Origin: Pseudomonas mandelii
GTDB taxonomy: Bacteria > Pseudomonadota > Gammaproteobacteria > Pseudomonadales > Pseudomonadaceae
Direction: 5' to 3'
Assembly (NCBI RefSeq): GCF_024138395.1
Contig: NZ_JAMYDU010000003.1
Span: 434,001 to 498,000 of the forward strand
Length of the DNA stretch: 64,000 nucleotides
The notes under the pieces are model-generated. The model did no database searches. It was not told the DNA's origin and saw only the letters and a list, made by a program, of their open reading frames with translations. The position numbers were made by a program, and so were the translations under genes. Shown in pieces: positions 15,304-24,117 of this stretch. Numbering within the stretch: position 1 is the stretch's first letter; every line of letters starts with the position of its first letter.

Positions 15304-17784
15304 CTAGAAGCGGTAAGTAAGGTCGACGAGCAAGCGCAGATCGGTTTCGCGGTCGCCGTCATAAGGCCGGTTGATCACGCTCAGCAGGCCGCCCACCTCG
15401 AATACGTCGTTCCAGCTGTAACGCTGGCCGTAACCCAGCAGGCCGACGCCGCCGGTGCCGTGATCGCGCTGGCTATAGGTGCCCGCACCGGCCTGGAACT
15501 GCTGGCTCCAGGAGGTTTCGTAGCGGCGATAAAGCAGGTGATTGACGTTCACCGTCGGCAGCACGCTGAAGTCGGATTTGGGATTGAAGTACGGCACGTC
15601 GTCGGACTTGGAGTTATGGCTGGTTCCGACTTCCAGGCCGAGGTCGACCTGCAACCCCGGCGCGCGGTAAACACCCTCGCGACCGGTGAGCAAGGCTTCG
15701 ACACGATTGTTGCCATCACTGAAGTGCGAGGGGCTGACCGCCAGCCTCCACTCACGGCTCTCATTGGCGCGCCAACGGATGAAACCGCTGCCGCCGTTGG
15801 CGGTGATGTCGCTGTTCAAGGCCCGCAACGGCGTTTGTGCCGACAAGTATTCGAGGCTGCCGCCGTACTGCCAGTGATCGTCGATGTCTCGGGCCATCGC
15901 CAGACGCGCGCCCTGCTTGTCACCGAAGCTATAGGAATGGTTGGAGACTTCCGCTTCCAGGGTCATGTCGCGGGTCCGACGTTCAAGCCCGACGCGCTGA
16001 AAGCGATGGTGACCGGTGCCTTCCTGGAAGTCGCCGGTGGCGTAACCGGCACCGGCGAACACGCGCCAGTCTTCATCGATGGGCGGGCTGTACAGCGTGG
16101 TTTCGATGCCGAAATCGCGACTGCCATTGACCGCCCCGGCGTCGCCGTTGCCCCCGCCATAACTCTTGCCGCCGTAGGCCTCCACTCGCAGCTCGGCCAT
16201 GTCATGGACCGCACGCTGACGCTGCAAACGCTGGACCTGACGGTTGTCGGGGAAACGCGCGACCACATCGTCGGTCAGCGCATCCAGCTGCCGCCATTCC
16301 TGCAGATCCATGGCGGTGTGGCCTTGCGCAACTTCCAGGCCGATGTCCCGTGGCGCCGTGCTCTCGGTTTCCTTGAGCTGATTTTCGGCGCGCCGTGGCC
16401 AGTCCCGGGCCAGGTACAGATCGGCCTGGGCCAGACGCAGGCCGAGGTTGCCCGGGGCCTGATCCACCAGCGTCTGCAAACGCTGCTCGCCCGACGGCAG
16501 ATCAGCGCCGTAGGTGCCGGCCTGGGCGGCGAGTTGCTGCGCGTCCATCCATTCATCGTTGGGATTGCCCACCGGCAAGCCTTTGAGCTCGACCCGTGGC
16601 TTCTGGGTCTTGGCCAGGTCTTCAGCGACCTGACGCGCTTCATCGGCCTTATCGCTTTCGAGCAAGGCGTAATAGAGCGCAGTGCTGTCTTCCAGGCGGT
16701 CGCCGACATCGGCATCCGGCGCCACCAGCACCTGACGATACAAATCGGTGGCGATTTCTGGCTGACGCTGGTCCAGATAGGACGACGCCACCCAACGCAG
16801 GGCGTAGGTCGGAATTTTCACGCCTTCGGCGCGCAACTTCTGGTATTCGGCGATCACATCAGCAGTGCGCGCGCGGGCCTTGAGGGCGCCCATGCGGTCG
16901 ATTCGCCAGCGGATGACGTCATCGTGGGCCTGAGGATCCGGCGTCCAGGTCGCCAGTAACTGGTCGTAATCGGCCAGCGCCCGATCGGCGATCACATAAC
17001 GTTCTTTTTCGCTGCGAGTGGCCAGCTCGGCCAGGCGCACGCGTTCTGCGGCCAAGTCACCTTCAAGGCGTCGCAGCGTGACCGGATCCAGCAATCCCGG
17101 CCGCTGACGCGCCAGGCGCAAGGCCGGTTCAGGCAGGCGGGCGCGTTGCAGGGCAATCACGTACTCCCGAGCGACGTCGGGCTTGCTGCCGGCGCGGATG
17201 AAGGCCTGATCGTATTCAAACAACGCGTCGTAGGTGGCTCCGGCACGGGTCAAGGCGTAGGCCAGGGCCAAACGGCGGGAAGGATCATCCGGTTTCGCCG
17301 CCACCAGCGCCCTGGCGCGGGCAACCGCCTCGTCAGGTTTACCAGCATCGGCCTGGGTCATCGCCAGCCCCAGCTGCAGGTCGGCATTTTGCGGTTCAAG
17401 AGCCAGAGCCTTGTTGTACACCTGGGTCGCCGAGTCCCAGCGTTTGAGGTTGCGATAGGCACGCGCGGTGGCGGTCAGGGCCTGAACCGGCAGCGCCCGA
17501 TTATGCCCTTGGGTTTCATAGACCTGGACCACTTCAGCGTCCAGACCGGCCCAGCTGGCGATCTGCAAGTGATCGCTGATTTGGCCGGTTGTGGCCTGGT
17601 TTACCGGCACTTGGCGCAATACAGTCAGCGCAGGCGTGTAGTTGCCGGCCCGTGCATCGCGAACCATTTGGTCGTAAGGCGTATCGGCGAACGCCAGCGC
17701 CGGCCACAGTAATTGGCCGCAAAGCGCAACGCGAAACAAGGGGCGTAAACCACGATGAATGAAGGGACCAGCAATACACGGCAT
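15304..17784 (-). CDS. pgaA: PgaA, PNAG export porin
   Basis: An 826-residue outer-membrane protein. After a signal peptide (LFRVALCGQLLWPALAFADT) come TPR repeats to about residue 500 (NKALALEPQNADLQLGLAMT and similar). The rest is a beta-barrel with alternating residues ending in the aromatic terminus LLVDLTYRF. PgaA is the PNAG exporter and docks PgaB with its TPR part. First gene of pgaABCD; AAGGA is eight bases upstream of the ATG. The 200-base region before it is AT-rich and should carry the promoter; no specific box was recognised. Confidence 0.96.
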   Translation of the reverse strand: MPCIAGPFIHRGLRPLFRVALCGQLLWPALAFADTPYDQMVRDARAGNYTPALTVLRQVPVNQATTGQISDHLQIASWAGLDAEVVQVYETQGHNRALPVQALTATARAYRNLKRWDSATQVYNKALALEPQNADLQLGLAMTQADAGKPDEAVARARALVAAKPDDPSRRLALAYALTRAGATYDALFEYDQAFIRAGSKPDVAREYVIALQRARLPEPALRLARQRPGLLDPVTLRRLEGDLAAERVRLAELATRSEKERYVIADRALADYDQLLATWTPDPQAHDDVIRWRIDRMGALKARARTADVIAEYQKLRAEGVKIPTYALRWVASSYLDQRQPEIATDLYRQVLVAPDADVGDRLEDSTALYYALLESDKADEARQVAEDLAKTQKPRVELKGLPVGNPNDEWMDAQQLAAQAGTYGADLPSGEQRLQTLVDQAPGNLGLRLAQADLYLARDWPRRAENQLKETESTAPRDIGLEVAQGHTAMDLQEWRQLDALTDDVVARFPDNRQVQRLQRQRAVHDMAELRVEAYGGKSYGGGNGDAGAVNGSRDFGIETTLYSPPIDEDWRVFAGAGYATGDFQEGTGHHRFQRVGLERRTRDMTLEAEVSNHSYSFGDKQGARLAMARDIDDHWQYGGSLEYLSAQTPLRALNSDITANGGSGFIRWRANESREWRLAVSPSHFSDGNNRVEALLTGREGVYRAPGLQVDLGLEVGTSHNSKSDDVPYFNPKSDFSVLPTVNVNHLLYRRYETSWSQQFQAGAGTYSQRDHGTGGVGLLGYGQRYSWNDVFEVGGLLSVINRPYDGDRETDLRLLVDLTYRF

Positions 17785-17995
17785 TCGTCAGCATCCTTAC
17801 ATGGCCAGCCGGGTCGCAATGTCCCCTTGCCCATTCGTAGCGGAAAGCCGGATCGAAAGACCCAGCCAGGCTTTATCGACGCAGTTTTGCATGCAAGCCT
17901 AGTCGACTATTCAGAACACAATAATTCTTCAGATTCGTGACGCGTGGGGCTTCTTTGATGCCAGTCAGTCAAGCATTCCGCCGCGCTGCACTTTT
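17785..17995 (-). other. region upstream of pgaA
   Basis: No gene. This should carry the pgaABCD promoter; it becomes AT-rich around 17900-17940. No transcription factor site was recognised. Confidence 0.3.
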
Positions 17996-18140
17996 GTAGC
18001 AGCTGCCGAGCTCGCGAGGCTGCGTTCGGCTGCGTAGCAGTCGTGAGTCCAGCAATGGTGTTCTGCCTGACGCACCGAAATTTCTGATTTTGCGACTGCT
18101 TCGCAGCCGAACGCAGCCTCGCGAGCTCGGCAGCTGCTAC
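17996..18140. repeat. inverted REP pair (REPIN-like), 48-bp arms
   Basis: Two near-perfect inverted arms of about 48 bases (GTAGCAGCTGCCGAGCTCGC at the left end, its complement at the right) around a 49-base centre. It belongs to the GTAGCAGCTGCCGAGC type of P. fluorescens-group REP sequences and differs from the other pairs in the window. Confidence 0.9.
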
Positions 18141-18221
18141 GGATCGCATTACGGCTTAACTGATTGGCATAAGGTTTCAGGGCCTCTTCCCTCTCCCCCG
18201 TCTCCAAACCCCAGACAGCAA

Positions 18222-18258
18222 AACGCCCGACGTCTGCGTGTTGCAGAGGCCGGGCGTT
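18222..18258 (-). terminator. rho-independent terminator after the DUF945 gene
   Basis: Stem AACGCCCG / CGGGCGTT extended by partly paired CCTCTGC / GCAGACG, followed by TTTTGCTG on the minus strand, 19 bases past the stop. Confidence 0.8.
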
Positions 18259-18276
18259 GCGGTAGAGCCTGCGGTT

Positions 18277-19788
18277 TTACTGGAGGGTGACGTTGCCAGT
18301 GCCGCCGAGTTTGCTCATCACGAAGCCGACAAATTCTTCGAGGGTCATTTTCTGGCCGTTGAAGTCCACCTGATTGTTGGCGTAGTGCAGCTTGGTGACG
18401 ACGTTGTTACCGTCCAGTTTCGCCAGTTGCGTGCCGACCGCCATGCTGCTGAACATGTCGGCGGTTGCGCTCGCCTGATCGGCAATGAGCTTGGCGTCAG
18501 TCTGGCCGTCGATTTGCGACTGCACGGTGAGCACGTCAACCAGCATTGGCTTGGACACCAACAGGTTGAAGTCCAACAGGGCGATCAACTGCTTGACCAA
18601 CTGGTCTGGCGGCAGATCCATGGACTGTGGTTTGGTCAGGTCCAGCACCATATTGGCGCGGCTTTCGCCGTTGCTGGTGTTGAACGACAGGTTTTCCAGA
18701 GCCACCTGCGGGCCGGCGGCCAGCAGTTTTTCCAGACCGGCCTTGACCTGTGCCTCTTCGGCCGGCGTCAGGTTCAGTTCCGGCGCCGGTAGTCCGGCGG
18801 CAGCGGCTTCAGTGGCGGCCTTTTCGTACGGTTGCAGCTTGGTCTGATAGATCTGCATCAGCGACATCGTTGACGGGATGTCGAGATTTTTCAGGCTCAT
18901 GGCCATCTGCGCAGAGCCGATAACCTTGCCGTTCAAGGACACTTCACCGACCTTGTAGTCGGCACGCCCCGAAGCGTTGGTGCCCGATTCCTCGGTCTTG
19001 TTCTTCATTTCAAAGTTCTTGACGCCGAGTACCGACTGCTTGGCCCCGAAGGTGGTCTTGCTGTTGGTCAGCTCGATGGTGTTTTCGCCGGTGTAATAAC
19101 CGTACGTGCTTTTGTTCAGGTTACTGGCCACGGTCAAGCCGTTGAGCTCGACCTGCACCGGGGTCTGATCTTCGGCCACGGTGGTCAGCTTCAGGCTGTC
19201 CATGTAACCGTCTGCCTTGACCTTTTGCGCCTGGGCACTGGCGGCTACATCGAGTTTCATGCCGGAGAAGGTCAAATTGGATTTGTCATCCAGCGCTGTT
19301 TCCAGCGGCAAAAACTCGAGGGTGCCCTTGGTGGAATTGTCGTAGCCAATATTGACCACGCCTTTGACCGGGGATTTGTCCTTGGCGGCAGCGAACCACT
19401 TCTCGGTCAGCGGGGTTTTTTCCAGCTCGTAGTGACTGGTGGCCAGGACCGGCAACCACTTCAGCGATACCAGACGCGAAAACGGCAGCGGACCGTGCTC
19501 GATGCGGTCGACGAACAGCAACTCGACCGGCGCTTCACCAAACATCTCGCCTTCGCCCTTGAGGCGGTAGTGCGCGGTGCTGCTGAATACATGGCGGTCC
19601 AGCGACACCAATTCCAGCGACGCCTTGCCATTGGAACCTGCCAGTGCGGCTTGCAGTTCTTTGTTGGCGTCGGCGATCGAGGTGTTCAGCACCCCATCGA
19701 GTTTGGAGCCGGTGTACCACGCCCCGCCGGCACTGATCGCACCGATGGCCACGACAATTCCTAGAAGCACGCCTGCTGATTTATTCAT
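18277..19788 (-). CDS. YdgA family protein (DUF945)
   Basis: A 503-residue protein with an N-terminal membrane anchor or uncleaved signal (MNKSAGVLLGIVVAIGAISA) and a long periplasmic part of beta-rich repeats (SLDRHVFSSTAHYRLKGEG, VELNGLTVASNLNKSTYGYY). This matches the DUF945/YdgA family, which has no firm function. The open frame continues to 19911, but the ATG at 19788 starts the hydrophobic segment and is the family-typical N-terminus. It stands alone with its own terminator. Confidence 0.88.
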   Translation of the reverse strand: MNKSAGVLLGIVVAIGAISAGGAWYTGSKLDGVLNTSIADANKELQAALAGSNGKASLELVSLDRHVFSSTAHYRLKGEGEMFGEAPVELLFVDRIEHGPLPFSRLVSLKWLPVLATSHYELEKTPLTEKWFAAAKDKSPVKGVVNIGYDNSTKGTLEFLPLETALDDKSNLTFSGMKLDVAASAQAQKVKADGYMDSLKLTTVAEDQTPVQVELNGLTVASNLNKSTYGYYTGENTIELTNSKTTFGAKQSVLGVKNFEMKNKTEESGTNASGRADYKVGEVSLNGKVIGSAQMAMSLKNLDIPSTMSLMQIYQTKLQPYEKAATEAAAAGLPAPELNLTPAEEAQVKAGLEKLLAAGPQVALENLSFNTSNGESRANMVLDLTKPQSMDLPPDQLVKQLIALLDFNLLVSKPMLVDVLTVQSQIDGQTDAKLIADQASATADMFSSMAVGTQLAKLDGNNVVTKLHYANNQVDFNGQKMTLEEFVGFVMSKLGGTGNVTLQ

Positions 19789-19994
19789 GAAGTACCCGTT
19801 CAATGTCCGTTGTTGAAAGTATGGTCGTCTTCCCTGAACCCATGACAGGTTGCGGCTCGACTTCGCTGAAAGTGGGATGGAGATTAGCATTTGCGCCGCA
19901 AAGCGGCCCAATGATTAAAGGTGAAAGAGTGTCCATGGGATATTGCTGCTTGTGGACAACTGGCAAGGGCTGAGAGTTTCGGCGGTCATGCAAT

Positions 19995-20092
19995 CGCCTT
20001 CGCGGGCAAGCCTCGCTCCTACAGGATTGGGGTCATTCACGAATATCACGCACGGCGCGAACCTGTAGGAGCGAGGCTTGCCCGCGAAGGCG
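19995..20092. repeat. inverted REP pair
   Basis: Arms CGCCTTCGCGGGCAAGCCTC... and complement, each about 29 bases, of the TGTAGGAGCGAGGCTTGCCC type, around a 40-base centre. It lies in the gap downstream of the gene ending at 20113. Confidence 0.92.
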
Positions 20093-20112
20093 TCCGTCCA
20101 GCCAACATCAAT

Positions 20113-20748
20113 TCAGGAATACTGAACCTCAATTTCATCCAATTGATGATCAAAGCTCTTGAGCCGCGCCGTCCACGTATACACCAGCACTTCAAAATCC
20201 CGATTGATCACCGCCCCGCCCGTCACTTCCCCGCGTGGGTCACAAAACTCCAGCTGATAGCGCTCACGGGCCATGGCATTGGCGACATCGGACAGCTCTC
20301 GCGCATTGTTGAGCCAGTGCCACCCTTCATCGGCCACTTGCTTGTCCAGCGCCAGGCATTGTTTTTTCAAAGTTTCGAGGCTTTTTTCCAGCGGCGTGCC
20401 GGTGAGTTCGCCCATGACTTCCTGGAAGGTGCGTCCCGGTTGCCAATAACTGCCCCAGAAATACCGGTCGAACACGGTTTCGACACGACGCAAAGCCACC
20501 TTGGTGTCCCATATCAGCACCAGGGTCTTGCCTTGTTCGAGTTGGCGTTTCTTGATGCGCTGGTTCTGTAAAGAAGCCCAGGCGACCACCACGATAGCCA
20601 TCACGGCGATCAACGCCGCCGCGCTGTCGAGGAATATCAGCGCCTTGTCGAGCTGGTGGGCCAGCATGACGCCGTAGAAATAGGTGGCCGACAGCAAAAC
20701 CAATGCCGCAATGGCGCACCAGAAGCCGGGAGCATAAGGGTTTTTCAT
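20113..20748 (-). CDS. hypothetical membrane protein
   Basis: A 211-residue protein with two N-terminal membrane segments (PGFWCAIAALVLLSATYFYG and LIFLDSAAALIAVMAIVVVA) and a helical cytoplasmic C-terminal domain of about 150 residues (LVLIWDTKVALRRVETVFDR, LKKQCLALDKQVADEGWHW). I recognise no family. The ATG at 20748 was chosen because MKNPYAPGF leads directly into the first membrane segment; the upstream extension to 20823 looks non-native. Confidence 0.7.
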   Translation of the reverse strand: MKNPYAPGFWCAIAALVLLSATYFYGVMLAHQLDKALIFLDSAAALIAVMAIVVVAWASLQNQRIKKRQLEQGKTLVLIWDTKVALRRVETVFDRYFWGSYWQPGRTFQEVMGELTGTPLEKSLETLKKQCLALDKQVADEGWHWLNNARELSDVANAMARERYQLEFCDPRGEVTGGAVINRDFEVLVYTWTARLKSFDHQLDEIEVQYS

Positions 20749-20823
20749 TATTAGATCCCCATGACCAACGCAAGCCTGATCGACGGGTTCGCCGCGCGCC
20801 CCCATCAAAACAAAGCATAGCAA

Positions 20824-21000
20824 CGGCCTCAGGGTTTGCCGGGTTGTGACCCTTGCGTTCGTCCGCTTTCCGGGCCGCCGCCGAAAGTAAGGAACAAATC
20901 TATCTGGCTCATTGGCGACTTGGGTGGGCCGAGGCCAGTTGCGCCCGTACGTCGGGTCGATGCTTGAGCATCGACAAAAACAGGAGAGGCCTAAGAACTA
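20824..21000. other. intergenic region without recognised features
   Basis: An open frame on the plus strand crosses this segment and runs antisense into the relE gene, but it has no ribosome binding site and I see no gene. It holds a short palindrome GATGCTTGAGCATC near 20959-20972. Confidence 0.3.
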
Positions 21001-21282
21001 TCAGCGCTTCTTGGCTCGGTCGTACACATCGCTGCGTTCGCGCTTACCAACCGCCACCACAGAAACGACTACACGCTCATCAAAAACTTGATACACAAGC
21101 CTGTATCCCGATGACTTCAACTTTATTTTGTAGCAATCAGGCATTCCATGCAGTGAGTCGGAAGGGATTCGAGGCAATTCAAGTCGTTCCGCCAGTTTCT
21201 TTTTGAACTGCTCACGCAATGTATGCCCCAGCTTGTCCCACTCCTTGCGTGCGGATGGCAGGAACTCAAGCTTATAGGTCAT
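21001..21282 (-). CDS. relE: RelE/ParE-family toxin
   Basis: A 93-residue toxin of the RelE superfamily: MTYKLEFLPSARKEWDKLG at the start, KKKLAERLELPRIPSDSLH, the core KIKLKSSGYRLVYQVFDERV, and the C-terminal VVVSVVAVGKRERSDVYD. RelE toxins cut mRNA at the ribosome A site; the basic pattern R, K, Y of active members is kept. It overlaps the antitoxin gene by 11 bases and should be made with it from one autoregulated promoter. Confidence 0.93.
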   Translation of the reverse strand: MTYKLEFLPSARKEWDKLGHTLREQFKKKLAERLELPRIPSDSLHGMPDCYKIKLKSSGYRLVYQVFDERVVVSVVAVGKRERSDVYDRAKKR

Positions 21283-21517
21283 CCAGGCTTACCGGGACCG
21301 GGGTTTCATTTCTACGAGAGCGAACAATTTCCGCCAACTCGAAGTCATCGAGGCGCTCCATCATTTGCTCGAAAACATCGGCCGGAACCATGTATCCCAT
21401 TACTCGGTTATGGTTCAGCACTGCCACAGGCCCACCATGAGCATTACTCAGAACTGCAGATGGGTTTTTCTTCAACTCAGACACGCTAACTGCCATGTCG
21501 GCCAGAACACTTTGCAT
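21272..21517 (-). CDS. relB: Phd/YefM-RelB-type antitoxin
   Basis: An 81-residue antitoxin of the Phd/YefM fold: MAVSVSELKKNPSAVL, HGGPVAVLNHNRVMGYMVPA, then the toxin-binding tail FEQMMERLDDFELAEIVRS. It neutralises the RelE protein encoded downstream and represses the operon. A perfect palindrome directly in front of its start codon is the probable operator. The ATG at 21517 is used; MAVSV eight codons in is a less likely alternative. Confidence 0.93.
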   Translation of the reverse strand: MQSVLADMAVSVSELKKNPSAVLSNAHGGPVAVLNHNRVMGYMVPADVFEQMMERLDDFELAEIVRSRRNETPVPVSLDDL

Positions 21518-21545
21518 AATAAAGACCTCAATAGAGGTCTTTATT
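21518..21545 (-). promoter_or_regulatory. operator palindrome of the relBE-type operon
   Basis: Arms AATAAAGACCTC and GAGGTCTTTATT, 12 bp, perfect, around a 4-base centre, touching the antitoxin ATG. Toxin-antitoxin operons are autoregulated at such sites. Confidence 0.8.
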
Positions 21546-21660
21546 CTGGTCTATTGACTGTTTCTGAGCAACCTTTGAAAAAACTGAAAAATTGAGTTTT
21601 TGCTCAGATTTCTTACACCTCAACAGTTTTTTTACATTTCGCCATTTTCATTCAGATTTT
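21546..21660. other. AT-rich gap between relB and the DUF2789 gene
   Basis: AT-rich compared with its surroundings, with T-tracts; likely promoter of the relBE-type operon and 3' region of the DUF2789 gene. No gene seen. Confidence 0.3.
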
Positions 21661-21906
21661 TTATACCCCTCGCCCTTTCCTCAGCAGCACATCCAGCTGA
21701 TCCACCACTTCCGCCCAATCCGCATCATCCAGAATCTCCTCACGCAGCAGCTCTGCCTGACTCTCACTCCAGAAGAACGCGTCCGCCAGGTGCAGTTCGG
21801 GTTTGAGCGGTGAGTGGGTCGCGATGAATTTATCGATGCTTTCGGCGTCATCAGGCAGGCCGAGTTGTTTGAACAGCGATGGGAGGCTGTGGGTTGGGGA
21901 TTCCAT
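21661..21906 (-). CDS. DUF2789 family protein
   Basis: An 81-residue soluble protein that matches the DUF2789 pattern: MESPTHSLPSLFKQLGLPDD, SIDKFIATHSPLKPELHLAD, AFFWSESQAELLREEILDDA, DWAEVVDQLDVLLR. No function is known for the family. The start has AAGGAGCC ten bases upstream. Confidence 0.88.
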   Translation of the reverse strand: MESPTHSLPSLFKQLGLPDDAESIDKFIATHSPLKPELHLADAFFWSESQAELLREEILDDADWAEVVDQLDVLLRKGRGV

Positions 21907-21950
21907 GTCTGGCTCCTTCGTAATGGCTAAATTGGGATGACCGCTACGCG

Positions 21951-22022
21951 GTCAATCGCGGGCAAGCCCGCTCCCACAGGTTTTTTGCAACTCCAGTGGG
22001 AGCGGGTTTGCCCGCGATTGAC
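21951..22022. repeat. inverted REP pair
   Basis: Arms GTCAATCGCGGGCAAGCCCG... and complement, about 28 bases each, of the TGGGAGCGGGCTTGCCCGCG type (one mismatch), around a short centre. Confidence 0.92.
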
Positions 22023-22029
22023 GGCAGCG

Positions 22030-22497
22030 CTATGCCGACTGACTCAACTCGCGCACCTGGGCATGCGGCACCATTTTCAGAAATTCCGGCACGCTCATGT
22101 GCACCAGGTTGCTGTGGTTGCCGGCTTCGAGGTAGATGTCTTTCTGCCGGGTCAGCAGTGGGTCGATGACCATGTCCATCCCGTAGGATTCACCCAATGC
22201 AGGCACGGCGCCGCGCTCGCAATCGTCGAACAGGCGCGGCAGGTCGCTTTCACGGGTGACTTGCCATTCGCCGCTGCCACGTACTTTGCTCAGGTCCAGG
22301 TGACAGCTGGCGGGCAGTACGGCCATCAAGTAATGGCCGTGTTTGTCGTCGAGAATCACCGATTTGGCGACCCGTTCGGCAGGAATGCCCGCGAGCCGAG
22401 CCGTTTCAAGGCTGCTGGCCGAATGCGGGTGAGAAACGATGTCATATTCGCAGTGAGCCTTTTCGAGGCTGTTCTGCACGGTTTTTGCCATACGCAT
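22030..22497 (-). CDS. YbaK/aminoacyl-tRNA deacylase family protein
   Basis: A 155-residue INS/YbaK-type domain that hydrolyses mischarged aminoacyl-tRNA in trans. Motifs seen: HPHSASSLETARLAGIPAER, VAKSVILDDKHGHYLMAVLP (the conserved Lys), GAVPALGESYGMDMVIDPLL, and DIYLEAGNHSNLVHM. The ATG at 22497 (MRMAKTVQ) has AGGTGC just upstream; the open frame runs to 22521. Exact tRNA specificity (Cys-tRNA-Pro, Ala-tRNA-Pro or other) cannot be told. Confidence 0.88.
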   Translation of the reverse strand: MRMAKTVQNSLEKAHCEYDIVSHPHSASSLETARLAGIPAERVAKSVILDDKHGHYLMAVLPASCHLDLSKVRGSGEWQVTRESDLPRLFDDCERGAVPALGESYGMDMVIDPLLTRQKDIYLEAGNHSNLVHMSVPEFLKMVPHAQVRELSQSA

Positions 22498-22712
22498 GAT
22501 GCACCTCGGTGTCCGTAGCAACGAAATCGCGGACGACAGTTAACTTTTTTGTCTCCATTAAAAGTCTAGGCCTACCGAGGGGATCCGGCGGGAAATCCGC
22601 CCGTCGGACGCCGTCGACAACGGGTCAAAATTCATACAAATGCAGGGTCAACTAGACTTGTATACAGAGTCATGAACGACGCGTGGACGGAATGACTCTT
22701 GCGGAGGGGCAA

Positions 22713-23261
22713 GTGAACATTCGTTACTGTGCAATGGCGCTGCTGCTGGCCTTGAGCGGATCGGTTTTCGCAGCGGACACTCTCGTAGTGCTGGTTCCCG
22801 ACCCCCTCGGGATCTGGCTGATCACGTTCGGCATTGCGTTTTTGATCGCCGAGGCGGCCTTGCCCAATTACGGCGTGGTCGGTCTGGGCGGCCTTGTGAT
22901 GTTCGTGATCGGCGCGGTGATTCTGACCAATGCCGAAGTCCCTATTCCCTTGATGATCGGTCTGGGGCTGATCAGTGCACTGCTGCTGACTTTCCTGCTG
23001 ATCCGCGCCTTGAAAACCCGACCGCGCCGCAACGTCAGCGGCGATGACGAATTACTGGGCAGCGTGACGCAGGTAACGTCGTTGCAGGCTGGCGATGCGT
23101 ATATCGGCTGGGTCCATCTGCAAGGCGAGCAATGGCAGGTGTTGAGCGAAACACCGCTGCAACCGGGTCAACAGGTCCGGGTGGTGGCACGCAAGGGGCT
23201 GCTGCTGGAAGTGGCCGCGGCGGACGCGGCGCCCGCAATGAACAACGATGGCGGAGAATAG
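22713..23261 (+). CDS. NfeD-family membrane protein
   Basis: A 182-residue NfeD protein. An N-terminal hydrophobic segment ([16 protein letters not shown]) is followed by three to four membrane helices ([55 protein letters not shown]) and the C-terminal OB-fold NfeD domain ([30 protein letters not shown]). An upstream ATG at 22683 exists, but GGAGGGG lies exactly before the GTG at 22713, so I take the GTG. It is followed by its usual partner, an SPFH protein, two bases later. Confidence 0.9.
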   Translation: MNIRYCAMALLLALSGSVFAADTLVVLVPDPLGIWLITFGIAFLIAEAALPNYGVVGLGGLVMFVIGAVILTNAEVPIPLMIGLGLISALLLTFLLIRALKTRPRRNVSGDDELLGSVTQVTSLQAGDAYIGWVHLQGEQWQVLSETPLQPGQQVRVVARKGLLLEVAAADAAPAMNNDGGE

Positions 23262-23263
23262 TC

Positions 23264-24022
23264 ATGGGCCTGCAACTGGGTTTTGCCGCGCTGCTGTTAT
23301 TGCTGATTGCACTGGCGGGGTCGACCTTCCGCATCCTGCGCGAATATGAGCGCGGCGTGGTGTTCCAGCTCGGACGCTTCTGGCAGGTCAAAGGCCCTGG
23401 CCTGATCCTGCTGATTCCGGTGGTTCAGCAAATGGTTCGTGTCGACCTGCGTACCGTGGTGCTCGACGTACCGCCGCAAGACGTGATCACCCGCGACAAC
23501 GTCTCGGTCAAGGTCAATGCGGTGCTGTATTTTCGCGTGCTCGATCCGCAAAGGGCGATCATTCAAGTCGAAGACTTTCTCATGGCCACCAGTCAACTGG
23601 CCCAGACCACGTTGCGGGCGGTGCTGGGTAAACATGAACTCGATGAATTGCTGGCCGAACGGGAACGCTTGAACGTCGATATCCAGCAAGTGCTCGATGC
23701 TCAAACTGACGCCTGGGGCATCAAGGTGGCCAACGTCGAGATCAAGCACGTGGACCTCAACGAATCGATGATTCGCGCCATCGCCAAACAGGCCGAGGCC
23801 GAACGGGAACGTCGGGCCAAAGTGATCCACGCCGAAGGTGAATTGCAGGCCTCGGAAAAACTCATGCAGGCTGCCGAAATGCTCGGCCGCCAGCCGGGCG
23901 CCATGCAGTTGCGTTATATGCAGACGCTGAGTTCGATTGCCGGGGACAAGAGTTCGACCATCGTCTTCCCGCTGCCGATCGAGTTGCTCAAAGGAATGGC
24001 GGATTTGTCGTCGAAGCCTTGA
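23264..24022 (+). CDS. SPFH/stomatin-like (slipin) protein
   Basis: A 252-residue slipin. A membrane hairpin at residues 2-22 ([20 protein letters not shown]) leads into the SPFH domain ([54 protein letters not shown], and the helix [20 protein letters not shown]). NfeD and slipin proteins form a conserved pair in bacterial membrane microdomains, often with a protease. The ATG at 23264 directly follows the NfeD stop; the frame is open much further upstream but that part overlaps NfeD. Confidence 0.93.
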   Translation: MGLQLGFAALLLLLIALAGSTFRILREYERGVVFQLGRFWQVKGPGLILLIPVVQQMVRVDLRTVVLDVPPQDVITRDNVSVKVNAVLYFRVLDPQRAIIQVEDFLMATSQLAQTTLRAVLGKHELDELLAERERLNVDIQQVLDAQTDAWGIKVANVEIKHVDLNESMIRAIAKQAEAERERRAKVIHAEGELQASEKLMQAAEMLGRQPGAMQLRYMQTLSSIAGDKSSTIVFPLPIELLKGMADLSSKP

Positions 24023-24040
24023 GGGAATCTCTCGCCTCCA

Positions 24041-24117
24041 AAAGATCGCAGCCTTCGGCAGCCCCCTACAGGAGTACGCCGGGCCATTGTAGGAGCTGCC
24101 GAAGGCTGCGATCCTTT
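24041..24117. repeat. inverted REP pair overlapping the sulfotransferase 3' end
   Basis: Arms AAAGATCGCAGCCTTCGGCA... and complement of the GTAGGAGCTGCCGAAGGCTG type. The stop codon and last codons of the leftward sulfotransferase gene (stop at 24066-24068) lie inside it. Confidence 0.92.

Noticed and set aside
14518..16959. Plus-strand open frame of 813 codons opposite pgaB and pgaA
   Set aside because: Antisense frame kept open by GC-rich codon use; the opposite strand carries complete PgaB and PgaA motifs.
20853..21206. Plus-strand open frame of 117 codons before and across relE
   Set aside because: No ribosome binding site, no recognisable motif, and most of it is antisense to the RelE gene.
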